From NCBI GenBank assembly GCA_029860045.1, contig JAOUBY010000009.1:1-47425 (forward strand): a stretch of 47,425 nt of DNA. Direction: 5' to 3'. The notes under the pieces were generated by a model. The model ran no database searches, was not told the DNA's origin, and saw only the letters and a program-made list of their open reading frames with translations. The DNA is from Gammaproteobacteria bacterium (GTDB lineage: Bacteria; Pseudomonadota; Gammaproteobacteria; UBA9214). Each line of letters begins with the position of its first letter. The stretch's first letter is position 1. Positions 7,353 through 15,760 of the stretch are shown piece after piece. The translations under genes were made by a program, and so were the position numbers.

Positions 7353-8657
7353 TCAGGTGCCCAGGGTATGCACCCGTCGACCGTCGAGCAGGGTATGCGT
7401 AACCCGGCCCTGCATTTCCCAGCCAGAGAACGGGGTGTTGTGGCCCCGGCTGCACAGGGTCTTCGCATCCAGTAGCCAGGTCTGTTCGGGATCAAACACG
7501 CAGATGTCCGCGGCGCTGCCAATGCTCAGCGTGCCGCAGGGCAGGCCGAGTATTTTTGCCGGTTCCACGGTCAGTCGGCGAATCAGCTCCGGCAGTTCCA
7601 GGATCTTTTCATCAACCAGCCGCAGGCTGAGCGGAAGCAGGGTGTCCAGGCCCGAGATGCCGGGTTCGGTTGACGGGAAGGGTCCCATCTTGGCATCCGG
7701 TTCGTGTGGCTGGTGGTCAGAACAGATCGCCTGGATCGTGCCATTTTGTAATGCAGCACGCAGTTGCTGGCGGTCTTCCACCCTGCGCAGTGGTGGTATC
7801 ACGTGGCACTGGCTGTCGAAGTCGCTGACATCGTTCTCAGTCAGGTACAGGTACGGAATGGCTACATCGGCGGTGACCGGCACGCCATCAAAGCGTGCGC
7901 GTGCAATCATGCGTGCAGCACGCCCGGTGGTCAGGCGGCAGAAATGTGCACGCACCCCGATCTGCTCAATCAGTGCCAGCAGGTGCGCCACCGCCGCGGT
8001 CTCGGCCGCCGCCGGGATGCCGGGCAGACCGTTGCGTGTTGCCACGCGGCCTTCATGTGCACACCCTTCGTTGGCCAGCCAGTGGTCGTTGGCATGCAGA
8101 AAAACCGTGAGGTCGAAGGTGGCCGCGTATTCCAGTGCACGGCGCAGCACCAGCGCGTTTGTCATTGGACGCTGCACGTTGCTGACGCCGACACAACCTG
8201 CCTTGCGCAGTGCGGCCATTTCGCTCAGGTGTTCGCCGTTAAGGCCGCGCGTCAGTGCGCCCAGCGTTACTATGTGTGCCTTGCCGGCATCAGCGGCACG
8301 CAGGCGGATCAGTTCGGCCACGGCGGGTGTGTCGATCACCGGGTCGGTATCCGGCGGGCAGCACAGCGTGGTGATGCCCCCGCTGGCGGCAGCGCGCGTT
8401 TCCGATGCAATGGTTGCCTTGTGTTCTGCGCCCGGTTCGCGTGCACGCGCGGCCAGGTCGACCAGTCCCGGGCAGACCACGTTGCCGATGGCATTGATCT
8501 CCACCTCTGCACTGAAACCATCCGGCGCATTGCCAAGCGCAATGATCTTGCCCTTCTCGATGTAAACGTCGGTGACTGCATCCAGTTCATTGGCCGGGTC
8601 GATGACGCGTCCGCCATGAATGTGGATGTTGAGCTGTTTGCGCGTTGCGGCCGCCAT
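7353..8657 (-). CDS. pyrC': Catalytically inactive dihydroorotase-like protein (PyrC', ATCase partner)
   Basis: Amidohydrolase-fold protein of 434 residues, aligned throughout with class I dihydroorotases. The essential metal-binding HxH has been lost: the segment normally written PGLVDLHVHLREPG reads PGLVDLAARAREPG. The later CSDHQPHEPD segment is kept. In Pseudomonas such an inactive pyrC' follows pyrB, and its product is needed for assembly of aspartate transcarbamoylase, so the same structural role is likely here. The ATG at 8657 lies one base after the pyrB stop and has GGGGG eight bases upstream. The track start at 8666 is a GTG. An active dihydroorotase should be encoded elsewhere. Ends next to a REP pair. 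Confidence 0.9.
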   Translation of the reverse strand: MAAATRKQLNIHIHGGRVIDPANELDAVTDVYIEKGKIIALGNAPDGFSAEVEINAIGNVVCPGLVDLAARAREPGAEHKATIASETRAAASGGITTLCCPPDTDPVIDTPAVAELIRLRAADAGKAHIVTLGALTRGLNGEHLSEMAALRKAGCVGVSNVQRPMTNALVLRRALEYAATFDLTVFLHANDHWLANEGCAHEGRVATRNGLPGIPAAAETAAVAHLLALIEQIGVRAHFCRLTTGRAARMIARARFDGVPVTADVAIPYLYLTENDVSDFDSQCHVIPPLRRVEDRQQLRAALQNGTIQAICSDHQPHEPDAKMGPFPSTEPGISGLDTLLPLSLRLVDEKILELPELIRRLTVEPAKILGLPCGTLSIGSAADICVFDPEQTWLLDAKTLCSRGHNTPFSGWEMQGRVTHTLLDGRRVHTLGT

Positions 8658-8658
8658 G

Positions 8659-9633
8659 TTATTCACCCCCGTCCTGCTGGCTGCGCATGGCCATGGACAT
8701 GATGGCCATGCGCACCGCGATGCCGTGCGATACCTGCTGCAGGATCACTGAGCGCGGCCCGTCGGCTACCTCGGAATCCATCTCGACGCCACGGTTGATC
8801 GGGCCAGGGTGCATTACGATTGCATCCGGGTTGGCGCTGGCGAGTTTTTTCTCGGTCAGCCCGAACAGTTCGTAGTATTCGTGTTCGCTTGGCAGCAACG
8901 CGCCCTTCATGCGTTCATGCTGCAGGCGCAGCATGATGATAACGTCAGCATCCTGGATGCCGGTGCGCAGGTCATGAAAAATGCGTGTTCCCAGTGATTC
9001 CGCATAGGCAGGGATCAGGGTTTTTGGCGCCACGATGCGTACTTCACCGGTATTCAGCACGTTGAGTGCGTGGATCTGCGAGCGCGCCACGCGTGAGTGC
9101 ATTACATCACCCACGATGGCGACACGCAGTCGTCCGAAATCGGGACCCTTGGTGCGCCGGATGGTGAACATGTCCAGCATGGCCTGGGTCGGGTGAGAAT
9201 GCCTGCCGTCGCCGGCGTTGATGACGCTGGTATGCGGCGCAACATTGCTGGCAATGAAATGCGCAGCGCCGCTGTCGGCATGGCGCACGATGAACATGTC
9301 GACGTGCATGGCCTCGATGTTTCGCAGTGTGTCCAGCAGGGTTTCCCCCTTGGCGGCGCTGGACTGGGTGATATTGATGTTCAGTACGTCGGCAGACAGG
9401 CGCTTGGCAGCCAGCTCAAAGGTGGTGCGGGTGCGGGTGCTGGCCTCGAAGAACAGGTTGACGATAGTCTTGCCGCGTAGCAAGGGGACTTTCTTGACGG
9501 TTTGTTCGGTAACGCCTGCAAACGACTCGGCTGTATCCAGGATCTCGGTCAACAGCTGTTGATTCAGACCGCTGATGGTAAGGAAGTGGCGCAGCCGTCC
9601 CTGGTCGTCGATTTGCGGGTCGTTTGCTTTCAT
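8659..9633 (-). CDS. pyrB: Aspartate carbamoyltransferase catalytic chain
   Basis: PyrB condenses carbamoyl phosphate and aspartate to carbamoyl-aspartate, the committed step of pyrimidine synthesis. The 324 residues contain the carbamoyl-phosphate loop [15 protein letters not shown], the KGETLLDTL loop, the [12 protein letters not shown] motif, and [15 protein letters not shown] near the C-terminus. The ATG overlaps the pyrR stop (ATGA). There is no pyrI regulatory chain. With the adjacent inactive dihydroorotase this fits the large pyrB-pyrC' type of enzyme. A possible longer N-terminal tail ([17 protein letters not shown]) is as in Pseudomonas. Confidence 0.97.
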   Translation of the reverse strand: MKANDPQIDDQGRLRHFLTISGLNQQLLTEILDTAESFAGVTEQTVKKVPLLRGKTIVNLFFEASTRTRTTFELAAKRLSADVLNINITQSSAAKGETLLDTLRNIEAMHVDMFIVRHADSGAAHFIASNVAPHTSVINAGDGRHSHPTQAMLDMFTIRRTKGPDFGRLRVAIVGDVMHSRVARSQIHALNVLNTGEVRIVAPKTLIPAYAESLGTRIFHDLRTGIQDADVIIMLRLQHERMKGALLPSEHEYYELFGLTEKKLASANPDAIVMHPGPINRGVEMDSEVADGPRSVILQQVSHGIAVRMAIMSMAMRSQQDGGE

Positions 9634-10136
9634 GTGTCGCGCTTGATTTCCAGCCTGAGCGGGTCCGGTCCCGACAGCTTGATATGTTCGCCGGGCTGCA
9701 GTTCGACACGCTGTCCGACGACATTCGCCTCAATGGGTAGTTCGCGCCCGCTGCGCTCGATCAGTACGGCAAGGTGAATCGATGCTGGCCGTCCGTAATC
9801 AAACAGTTCGTTCAGGGCAGCGCGAATGGTGCGCCCGGTATGCAGTACGTCGTCCACCAGCAGGATATGCCGGCCATCGATACCGAACGGTAATTCCGAT
9901 GTTTGTACCACCGGGTTGATGCCGATGCGGGTAAAGTCATCGCGGTAGAACGAGATGTCGAGGCTGCCGAGTGGATCGTTGATCGACAGGCGCTGGTAGA
10001 GTTGTTCGGCGACCCATACGCCGCCGCTGTGAATGCCGACCATGACCGGGTTATCCAGGTCATTGCGTGAAATCAGCTCGTCCAGTTGTGTGGCCATGGC
10101 GTCAAGCATGGCCGGGATATTGTCAAGGTTGCTCAT
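9630..10136 (-). CDS. pyrR: PyrR, uracil phosphoribosyltransferase / pyrimidine regulator homologue
   Basis: PyrR-type phosphoribosyltransferase of 168 residues. The PRPP-binding motif [18 protein letters not shown] is intact, and the flexible-loop [11 protein letters not shown] segment is typical of PyrR. In Bacillus PyrR controls attenuation of the pyr operon and has weak UPRTase activity. In gammaproteobacteria its regulatory role is less clear. No PyrR-binding leader is visible here because both neighbouring genes overlap it by four bases (ATGA on each side). Regulation by attenuation at this site is therefore unlikely. Confidence 0.94.
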   Translation of the reverse strand: MSNLDNIPAMLDAMATQLDELISRNDLDNPVMVGIHSGGVWVAEQLYQRLSINDPLGSLDISFYRDDFTRIGINPVVQTSELPFGIDGRHILLVDDVLHTGRTIRAALNELFDYGRPASIHLAVLIERSGRELPIEANVVGQRVELQPGEHIKLSGPDPLRLEIKRDT

Positions 10137-10540
10137 TGATTGTTCGTGTCCAGCCAGTCCTGCAGGATAATCTGGGCCGCGATGGCATCGATGCCGGTAT
10201 TTACGCTGCCGGTACTCTCGCGCTGCAATTCGGCTGCGGCGTGCGAGCTGAGTCGTTCATCCATTGTGGTTACCGGCAAACGGTAGCGTGCTTCCAGTTG
10301 TTGTGCAAACTCACGTGCTGCCCGTGTCATGTCCGAGTCGCTGCTGTCCGCGTGGCGTGGCAGCCCGACCACCAGCGACTGCGGGCGCCATTCCTCGATC
10401 AGTGCAGAGATGCGATCCCAGTCAGGCGCGCCGTGACGGGAGCTAATGGTGCACAGCGCGCTGGCGGTGCCGGTAACTCCCTGCCCTACGGCAATGCCGA
10501 TACGCCGCTTGCCGAAATCAAACCCGAGTAATGTCTGCAA
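10133..10540 (-). CDS. ruvX: RuvX/YqgF, pre-16S rRNA processing nuclease
   Basis: RuvX (YqgF) is an RNase H-fold nuclease that trims the 5' end of pre-16S rRNA in E. coli. It is also described as a Holliday-junction resolvase-like protein. The 135 residues show the first acidic motif GFDFGKRRIGIAVG, the VVGLPRHADSS strand-loop, DERLSS, and the last acidic motif IDAIAAQIILQDWL. This is the full catalytic set. Its stop overlaps the pyrR start by four bases; yqgE lies 35 bases upstream. The yqgE-ruvX pair is widely conserved in gammaproteobacteria. Confidence 0.95.
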   Translation of the reverse strand: MQTLLGFDFGKRRIGIAVGQGVTGTASALCTISSRHGAPDWDRISALIEEWRPQSLVVGLPRHADSSDSDMTRAAREFAQQLEARYRLPVTTMDERLSSHAAAELQRESTGSVNTGIDAIAAQIILQDWLDTNNQ

Positions 10541-10575
10541 GATTAGTGGTCCGGCCTCGCGGGTGCGGTGGTCAC

Positions 10576-11139
10576 TCAGGCATGCCCCACGTCACTGGAC
10601 AGCAGGTGCAGGTCAACCCCGATCAGTTCGGCCGCGGCCAGCCAGCGGCGCTCGGTGGGCGTGTTAAACACGATATCCGTACTGGCCGGCCCGCTTAACC
10701 AGGCGTTGTTGGCCATCTCCTGTTCCAGTTGCCCTGCGCCCCAGCCGGCGTAACCGAGCGTGATGATGGCATGTTCCGGGCCCTTGCCCGCGGCAATGGC
10801 GGCAAGGATATCGCGCGAGGAGGTGATGCCGATCTCATCGGTGACCTTGAGTGTTGCCTCCCAGTCGCCGGATGGCTTGTGCAGCACGAAGCCGCGGTCA
10901 CTCTGTACCGGCCCACCCATGTAGACGGGTTGCGAGGCGATCTCGACGTCGTCGGTCCGGATATCCATGTGCAGCAGGACTTCCCCCAGCTGCAGCTCAA
11001 GTGGACGATTGATGACCACCCCGAGCGCACCGTTCTCGTCATGTTCGCAGATATACGTGGTGGTGTGGTGAAAATTCGGGTCTTCCAGCGTCGGCATGGC
11101 GATCAGGAAGTGGTTGCTGAGTGAGCCGGGATAAGTCAT
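10576..11139 (-). CDS. yqgE: YqgE/AlgH family protein (UPF0301)
   Basis: Conserved protein of 187 residues in the UPF0301 family, called AlgH in Pseudomonas. It shows the family-specific start LSNHFLIAMPTLEDPNFHHTTTYICEHDENGALGVVINRP, then VYMGGPVQSDRGFVLH and ALGYAGWGAGQLEQE-like (here TLGYAGWGAGQLEQE) motifs. The biochemical function is unsettled; AlgH was named for an effect on alginate regulation. It sits between tonB and ruvX exactly as in P. aeruginosa. Seventy bases without a recognisable gene separate it from the tonB stop. Confidence 0.94.
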   Translation of the reverse strand: MTYPGSLSNHFLIAMPTLEDPNFHHTTTYICEHDENGALGVVINRPLELQLGEVLLHMDIRTDDVEIASQPVYMGGPVQSDRGFVLHKPSGDWEATLKVTDEIGITSSRDILAAIAAGKGPEHAIITLGYAGWGAGQLEQEMANNAWLSGPASTDIVFNTPTERRWLAAAELIGVDLHLLSSDVGHA

Positions 11140-11209
11140 ACGACCAGTATCAGGCGATGTCCCGCCGCATTCAAGCCTTCACAGTGGATATGCGGTGTTT
11201 TCCTACACG

Positions 11210-12064
11210 CTAGCGGCTGGAGAGCTGGTTGGTAGAAAACTCCCAGGTGCGTGTGATATGCAGGATGTCCGCATCCTTGAGGATTTCCGGCGGAAACGGC
11301 GGGAATGGCGATGCCAGCTCGACGATCCGGGTCGCTGCCGCGTCGATGACCGGGTGGCCGGAGGGGCGCAGTATCCTGATATCACGCACCGTGCCGTCGG
11401 CATTCAGCGCAACGTCCATCATCAGCTTGCCCGATATACCGGCCCGGCGTGCCTCGTCCGGGTAATTCAGGTTCCCCACCCGCTCGACCTTCTTGACCCA
11501 TTCGCTCATGTAATTGGCGTACTTGAATTCCTGGGTGCGGGCCGAGACGAAAATCTGCTTGGGTCGCTTGGCATAGGCCTGCATGGTTTCACTCAGTTGC
11601 TCGCTCAGGTTGACCATTTCCATGCTGCGTTCGATCAGTTTGGCCGCGGTGATGTCCGGTGTTTCCGTCTCCGGGTTGCTGAGCTCCTGCTGGCGCACCT
11701 TGATGTCGTCGTTGCTGGCCGTAACCACCTGGGTGGGCGCGGCCTCGGGCTGTTGTTGCTGCACTGACGGGGCCTGTTCCGGTACGGCCAGCTCCGGCTT
11801 GACCTTCTCGGTGGTGTTACCACCGCCATCCTGGCTGGTCTGGGCGAGGTACTCGGCCTCTTCCGGTGTCTCGGTCTTGCGATTGGAGACAGTGATGTCG
11901 AGAGTCGGCAGGACATTTTCCGGTGCCGGGTCATCGTACAGGGCGAAGGTGATGCCAAGGATGATCATGGCGTGCATGGCCACGGCGAGGAACAGGGTCA
12001 GCGCAAAGCGGTCCGTCGTGGTGACGGAGGTCTCGTTCAGCGATTGTGTTTCGGCGATTGACAT
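11210..12064 (-). CDS. tonB: TonB-family energy transducer
   Basis: TonB-type protein of 284 residues. It has a cytoplasmic N-terminus, one membrane anchor at about residues 20-42 with the conserved histidine context FLAVAMHAMIILG, a charged and glutamine/proline-containing periplasmic linker, and a C-terminal TonB domain from about residue 190 (YPDEARRAGISGKLMMDVALNADGTVRDIRIL, ending AFPPFPPEI-like SPFPPFPPEI). No exbB or exbD is adjacent. In P. aeruginosa the gene at this place is tonB3, reported to be needed for normal twitching motility and pilus assembly. Its closeness to the pil-chp operon suggests a similar link here, by inference. Confidence 0.9.
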   Translation of the reverse strand: MSIAETQSLNETSVTTTDRFALTLFLAVAMHAMIILGITFALYDDPAPENVLPTLDITVSNRKTETPEEAEYLAQTSQDGGGNTTEKVKPELAVPEQAPSVQQQQPEAAPTQVVTASNDDIKVRQQELSNPETETPDITAAKLIERSMEMVNLSEQLSETMQAYAKRPKQIFVSARTQEFKYANYMSEWVKKVERVGNLNYPDEARRAGISGKLMMDVALNADGTVRDIRILRPSGHPVIDAAATRIVELASPFPPFPPEILKDADILHITRTWEFSTNQLSSR

Positions 12065-12162
12065 GCAGGTTCCGGGTTGTACTCGGCATTGACAAGTATA
12101 GCGTCAAACCGTTCCCTGGCTGGAGCCGCTACCTGCCGATTGTATCGAGATGGCCATTCCGG

Positions 12163-12582
12163 CTACCAGCAGTGCTTGCTCAGGTAGCTGATAGATAGTT
12201 TGCGCTGTTCGCGATCGCGTGTGCTGCGCAGCTTGTCACGGTTTGCGCGGCAGCTGGCCCGGTGCGCGGCCACGGCATGATCATTGCGCTGGCGCATGTC
12301 CAGTGCCCGCTGTTGCTGACGTGCCCGGCGGCGCTCCATCCTGTGCAGGGCCTCTTGTTCCCCCGGCCTCAGCCCGCTGGCTGCCCCGGTGGCCTGGTCT
12401 GCAAACCTTATTTGCCGGCCCGGCCGGGCGGTCTCCACGGGCGGGGTGTCGCTGAAGTGGGTCTGGCCCCGGGCATCCGTCCATTGCCACACCGTATCCG
12501 CCCGTGCCGTGCGTCCCGGATGCAGCCCGGCCAGCAGGCTGCCCCAGATCAGGCTGGCGAGGATTACGGGTGCATGGCGCAT
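12163..12582 (-). CDS. DUF4124-containing exported protein
   Basis: Small exported protein of 139 residues. After a signal peptide (to about ARAD) comes the DUF4124 signature TVWQWTDARGQTHFSDTPP. A strongly basic, Arg/Gln-rich helical tail with three cysteines (residues CRANRD and KHCW) fills the rest. DUF4124 proteins are common in beta- and gammaproteobacteria, probably periplasmic, with no assigned activity. The gene lies between tonB and apbE, 98 bases before tonB. In Pseudomonas tonB and gshB are adjacent, so this gene and apbE are extra here. It could belong to the same transcript, though 125 bases separate it from apbE. Confidence 0.8.
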   Translation of the reverse strand: MRHAPVILASLIWGSLLAGLHPGRTARADTVWQWTDARGQTHFSDTPPVETARPGRQIRFADQATGAASGLRPGEQEALHRMERRRARQQQRALDMRQRNDHAVAAHRASCRANRDKLRSTRDREQRKLSISYLSKHCW

Positions 12583-12657
12583 GGGTGAGTCCTGGAGGAG
12601 TCGATTACCGGGTCTATAGTCTGGCCTGAATCCCGGTGGCAGCGTGTCAGCAGGGTG

Positions 12658-12673
12658 CCGACCTGGTGGTCGG
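12658..12673. other. Short perfect hairpin between apbE and the DUF4124 gene
   Basis: CCGACC-TGGT-GGTCGG forms a six-pair stem with a four-base loop, 35 bases beyond the apbE stop on the minus strand. No T-run follows on either side, so a terminator role is not established. Confidence 0.35.
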
Positions 12674-12707
12674 AATTCCCGGGCGGCGTGAGTCGGCGCA
12701 TGGCGCC

Positions 12708-13745
12708 TCAGTGAGTAATGCGCACCTCGGCATTGATATCTTCGTTGAGTTCGGTAATCGCCTGCATCGCGGGCGTCATATGAATCACCCCTGCACTGTC
12801 CACCCGCATGACCCGATCAATCCCCATACGCCGCGCGATTGCCTGCCAGTCGTCGGTGCCGGCAACAAACAGGGCAGTGGCCGCGGCGTCTGCCGTGGCG
12901 GCATTTTCATGCACCACGGTAACGGCGCTGGTGCCGGTCGCCGGGTAGCCGGTGCGCGGGTCGAGGATGTGGTGGAAGCGCTTGCCATCTACCTCGAACA
13001 GGCGCTCGTAGTCACCCGAGGTGAATACGCTGGTATCGCCCGATGTTTTAATGCGTGCCAGAATGCCTTCCCTGCGCGGGTGGCGAATGCCGATGTTCCA
13101 GGCCCGTTCACCACGTGTTCCAATGGCGCGCAGGTCGCCGCCGGTGTTGACGATGGCGTTGTGAATGCCGCGCTTGCGCAGGTGATCGATCAGTTGGTCA
13201 ATCGCATAACCCTTGGCAAAGGCGCCCAGGTCGTAGGCGAGCTGCGGGTTGCGGCTGACAATTTGCGTACCCTGGATACTGACATCATCGACCGTCGGCG
13301 CCTGCGCCAGCCACTGCTCGATCGTCGCCGGGTCTGGATAGGCGCCTTCCGGCAACGGGTTGCCCTGGAATCCCCACACTGCAATCAGTTTTCCGATGGT
13401 CGGGTTGAACAGGTGATTACTGAGCCGGGACAGGCGGTTGGCTTCGGCCAGCAGCGGCAACAGTGCGGGCTCCGGCGTGAAGGGTTGCAGCGTGGCAAGC
13501 CGGGTATTGGTCTCTGTCAGCGGGCCGGGTTCCCACGGATGCCAGTCGTGGTGCCAGGTCATGAATTGTAGCTCGATTTCCGTGCTGACCGTTTCGGCGT
13601 AGGCGTGCTCCACGCCGTAGAAGGTAACCTCGATCAGGGTACCAAAGGCCAGGTACTGGTCGTGGAATACCGGTTCTGCTGTGTTGTCACAGGCGGAAAG
13701 CAGGGCAAGCGGCAGCACCAGCAGCAGGCACAGCCGGTGTATCAC
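12708..13745 (-). CDS. apbE: FAD:protein FMN transferase (ApbE family lipoprotein)
   Basis: ApbE-family enzyme of 345 residues, which covalently attaches FMN from FAD to threonines of periplasmic redox proteins such as RnfG/NqrC. The N-terminus is a lipoprotein signal (LPLALLSAC, lipidated Cys about residue 19). Catalytic-domain motifs present are DLGAFAKGYAID, NTGGDLRAIG, TSGDYERLF and FHHILDPRTGYPA, so it should be active. Translation starts at a GTG overlapping the gshB stop (GTGA). No Rnf, Nqr or other flavinylation target is in the window, so the substrate must be encoded elsewhere. Coupling to gshB is unusual compared with Pseudomonas, where tonB follows gshB. Confidence 0.92.
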   Translation of the reverse strand: MIHRLCLLLVLPLALLSACDNTAEPVFHDQYLAFGTLIEVTFYGVEHAYAETVSTEIELQFMTWHHDWHPWEPGPLTETNTRLATLQPFTPEPALLPLLAEANRLSRLSNHLFNPTIGKLIAVWGFQGNPLPEGAYPDPATIEQWLAQAPTVDDVSIQGTQIVSRNPQLAYDLGAFAKGYAIDQLIDHLRKRGIHNAIVNTGGDLRAIGTRGERAWNIGIRHPRREGILARIKTSGDTSVFTSGDYERLFEVDGKRFHHILDPRTGYPATGTSAVTVVHENAATADAAATALFVAGTDDWQAIARRMGIDRVMRVDSAGVIHMTPAMQAITELNEDINAEVRITH

Positions 13746-14704
13746 GCGGTTTCCAGCTTGCCTGCGATGGCTTCCATTAGTTGCCCGGCGATATCGCTGC
13801 CGTACTGTGCGTCGAGCTCGCGGATACAGGTCGGGCTGGTGACGTTGATCTCGGTCAGGTAGTCACCGATCACATCCAGACCGACAAACAGCAGTCCCCG
13901 TTCGCGCAGTGTGGGGCCGACCTGGGTACAGATCCAGCGGTCGCGCTCACTGAGCTCCACGCCCTGGCCAGTACCGCCCGCCGCGAGGTTGCCGCGGTTC
14001 TCGCCGGCCGCCGGGATGCGTGCCAGGGCATGCGGGAACGGTTCACCATCGATCATCAGGATACGTTTGTCGCCCCGGGCGATTTCCGGGATATAGCGTT
14101 GTGCCATTGCGCTCTGGCGGCCGTTATCGGTGATGGTTTCCAGGATAACCCCCAGGTTGGGGTCATCGTGGCGGACTCGAAATACCGATTCACCACCCAT
14201 GCCGTGCAGCGGTTTTACCACGATGTCGCCGTGTTCCTGCAGGAAGGCCCTGAGTCGCTGGCGGTCGCGACTCACACACATCGGCGCGCAGCACTGTGCA
14301 AACCAGGCGATGTAGAGTTTCTCGTTGGCATTGCGGATTGCGGCGGGGCGGTTCACCACCAGTACGCCGTTCGCCTCGGCACGCTCCAGCAGGAAGGTGG
14401 TATAGAGAAATTCCAGGTCAACCGGCGGGTCCTTGCGCATCAGTACCACGTCCAGTTCCTGCAGCGGTGCCGTCACCGGCTCCGCCAGGCTGTACCAGTC
14501 ATGCGGGTCTGTGCGCACCTCGAGGCGGGACATGCGCGCGTGACAGTCACCGTCCGCCAGGAACAGGTCCGACTGCTCCATGTGGTAGAGCTCGCAGCCG
14601 CGTTGCTGTGCCGCCAGCAGCATGGCCAGCGTGCTGTCCTTTTTATAGTTAATGGACCCGATCGGGTCCATGACCACACCCAGTTTGATGTTCATATGAG
14701 TCAT
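13742..14704 (-). CDS. gshB: Glutathione synthetase
   Basis: GshB joins gamma-glutamylcysteine and glycine to glutathione using ATP (ATP-grasp fold). Family landmarks are KLGVVMDPIGSINYKKDSTLAMLLAAQ, MRKDPPVDLEFLYTT, NEKLYIAWF, VVKPLHGMGGESVFR, RIPAAGENRGNLAAGG and LFVGLDVIGDYLTEINVTSPT. The track start at 14728 is too early. The ATG at 14704 has AGGGG seven bases upstream and gives MTHMNIKLG (320 residues); ATG 14695 is the alternative. An odd cluster, AWFAQCCAPMC, replaces the usual cysteine-free loop. First gene of the leftward operon and divergent from pilG, as in Pseudomonas. Confidence 0.96.
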   Translation of the reverse strand: MTHMNIKLGVVMDPIGSINYKKDSTLAMLLAAQQRGCELYHMEQSDLFLADGDCHARMSRLEVRTDPHDWYSLAEPVTAPLQELDVVLMRKDPPVDLEFLYTTFLLERAEANGVLVVNRPAAIRNANEKLYIAWFAQCCAPMCVSRDRQRLRAFLQEHGDIVVKPLHGMGGESVFRVRHDDPNLGVILETITDNGRQSAMAQRYIPEIARGDKRILMIDGEPFPHALARIPAAGENRGNLAAGGTGQGVELSERDRWICTQVGPTLRERGLLFVGLDVIGDYLTEINVTSPTCIRELDAQYGSDIAGQLMEAIAGKLETA

Positions 14705-14869
14705 TTCCATGCCCCTGTTGGAGCGCACCGGCTAATTTGTCCGGCTTTGTAAAGTTTGCGGCCAGTTTGACGATAGAGCGATGTACAGGAAAGCCAATAC
14801 TAAGTTAATTCGTCTGTTTGGGCAGGACTGTATGACAGGGGGTCGCTTGCTAGCCGCGATAGCTGCCAG

Positions 14870-14897
14870 GTGAAAACCTAATAATGTCATTTATAAC
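14870..14897 (+). promoter_or_regulatory. Candidate pil-chp operon promoter
   Basis: In the A/T-rich stretch before pilG, GTGAAA (14870-14875) and TATAAC (14892-14897) sit 16 bases apart, a weak sigma-70-like pair. The AGGGG Shine-Dalgarno follows at about 14906-14910. The remainder of the 211-base gshB/pilG divergent gap holds no ORF or strong hairpin. I saw no sigma-54 GG-N10-GC element. Confidence 0.3.
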
Positions 14898-14915
14898 ATA
14901 TACATAGGGGATATC

Positions 14916-15371
14916 ATGCAAAGCAGTGTACCGGCCGGTGAAGTTAACGAAACCGGTAGTGACGAGGCAGCCACCACTCCGGGGGCTGACGGCGCCAAGG
15001 GCATCACCATCATGGTGATAGATGATAGCAAGACCATCCGTCGTACGGCTGAAACGCTACTGCGCAAGGAAGGTTATGAGGTCATCGTGGCAACCGATGG
15101 TTTTGAGGCTCTCAGTATGGTGGCCGACAACAAGCCCGATCTCATTTTCCTCGATGTCATGATGCCACGGCTCGATGGCTATCAGACCTGTGCACTGATC
15201 AAGCATCACCGTGTTTTCCGTCATACGCCGGTTGTGATGCTGTCCAGCAAGGATGGTCTGTTTGACCGTGCACGCGGGCGCGTGGTGGGTTCAGACAACT
15301 ATATTACCAAGCCGTTTACTCGTGATGAATTGCTGGCTGTTATTAACCAACTCTGCAACAAAGCGGACTAA
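14916..15371 (+). CDS. pilG: PilG, twitching-motility response regulator
   Basis: Stand-alone CheY-like receiver of 151 residues. A poorly conserved, acidic and alanine-rich tail of about 28 residues precedes the receiver, which has acidic pocket IDDS, phospho-acceptor Asp80 in LIFLDVMMP, and Lys in NYITKPF. In P. aeruginosa PilG is phosphorylated by ChpA and promotes pilus extension and cAMP synthesis. The AGGGG site six bases before ATG 14916 supports the start. First gene of the pilG-H-I-J-chpA-chpC operon; 18 bases to pilH. Confidence 0.94.
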   Translation: MQSSVPAGEVNETGSDEAATTPGADGAKGITIMVIDDSKTIRRTAETLLRKEGYEVIVATDGFEALSMVADNKPDLIFLDVMMPRLDGYQTCALIKHHRVFRHTPVVMLSSKDGLFDRARGRVVGSDNYITKPFTRDELLAVINQLCNKAD

Positions 15372-15389
15372 CCCCAAGGGGCAATACCT

Positions 15390-15755
15390 ATGGCACGAAT
15401 AATGATTGTTGATGACTCGCCGACCGACGCGCAGGCGCTGAGGACGATTCTCGATAAGAATGGATACGAGACGGTGCATGCCACTGACGCGAAGGAAGGG
15501 ATAGATGTCGCGCGCCGTGAGAAACCCGATCTGATTCTTATGGATGTGGTGATGCCGGGGCTGAACGGTTTCCAGGCCACGCGTGAGCTGACCTCCGATC
15601 CGGAGACCGCCGGGATCCCTGTGATTATCGTGACGCGCAAGGACCAGAAGGTTGACCGTGTCTGGGGCATGCGCCAGGGCGCCAAGGATTATGTGATCAA
15701 GCCGGTCAAGGAAAGCACGCTGTTGACCCTGATTAACGAGGCGCTTGCTGCGTAA
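15390..15755 (+). CDS. pilH: PilH, twitching-motility response regulator
   Basis: Second stand-alone receiver, 121 residues with almost no extension. The acidic pair is VDDS, the phospho-acceptor is Asp52 in LILMDVVMP, and the conserved Lys is in YVIKPVK. In P. aeruginosa PilH is thought to act as a phosphate sink or to favour pilus retraction, opposing PilG. It lies 18 bases after pilG and five bases before pilI, which fits co-transcription. The VWGMRQGAKDYVIKPV segment is typical of the PilH family. Confidence 0.94.
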   Translation: MARIMIVDDSPTDAQALRTILDKNGYETVHATDAKEGIDVARREKPDLILMDVVMPGLNGFQATRELTSDPETAGIPVIIVTRKDQKVDRVWGMRQGAKDYVIKPVKESTLLTLINEALAA

Positions 15756-15760
15756 CTGCC

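Noticed and set aside
7303-8565. 420-residue plus-strand ORF
   Set aside because: Antisense to pyrC', Ser/Arg/Ala-rich shadow. It also runs through the REP pair, which real genes here avoid.
13781-14752. 323-residue plus-strand ORF
   Set aside because: Opposite gshB; no domain and shadow composition.
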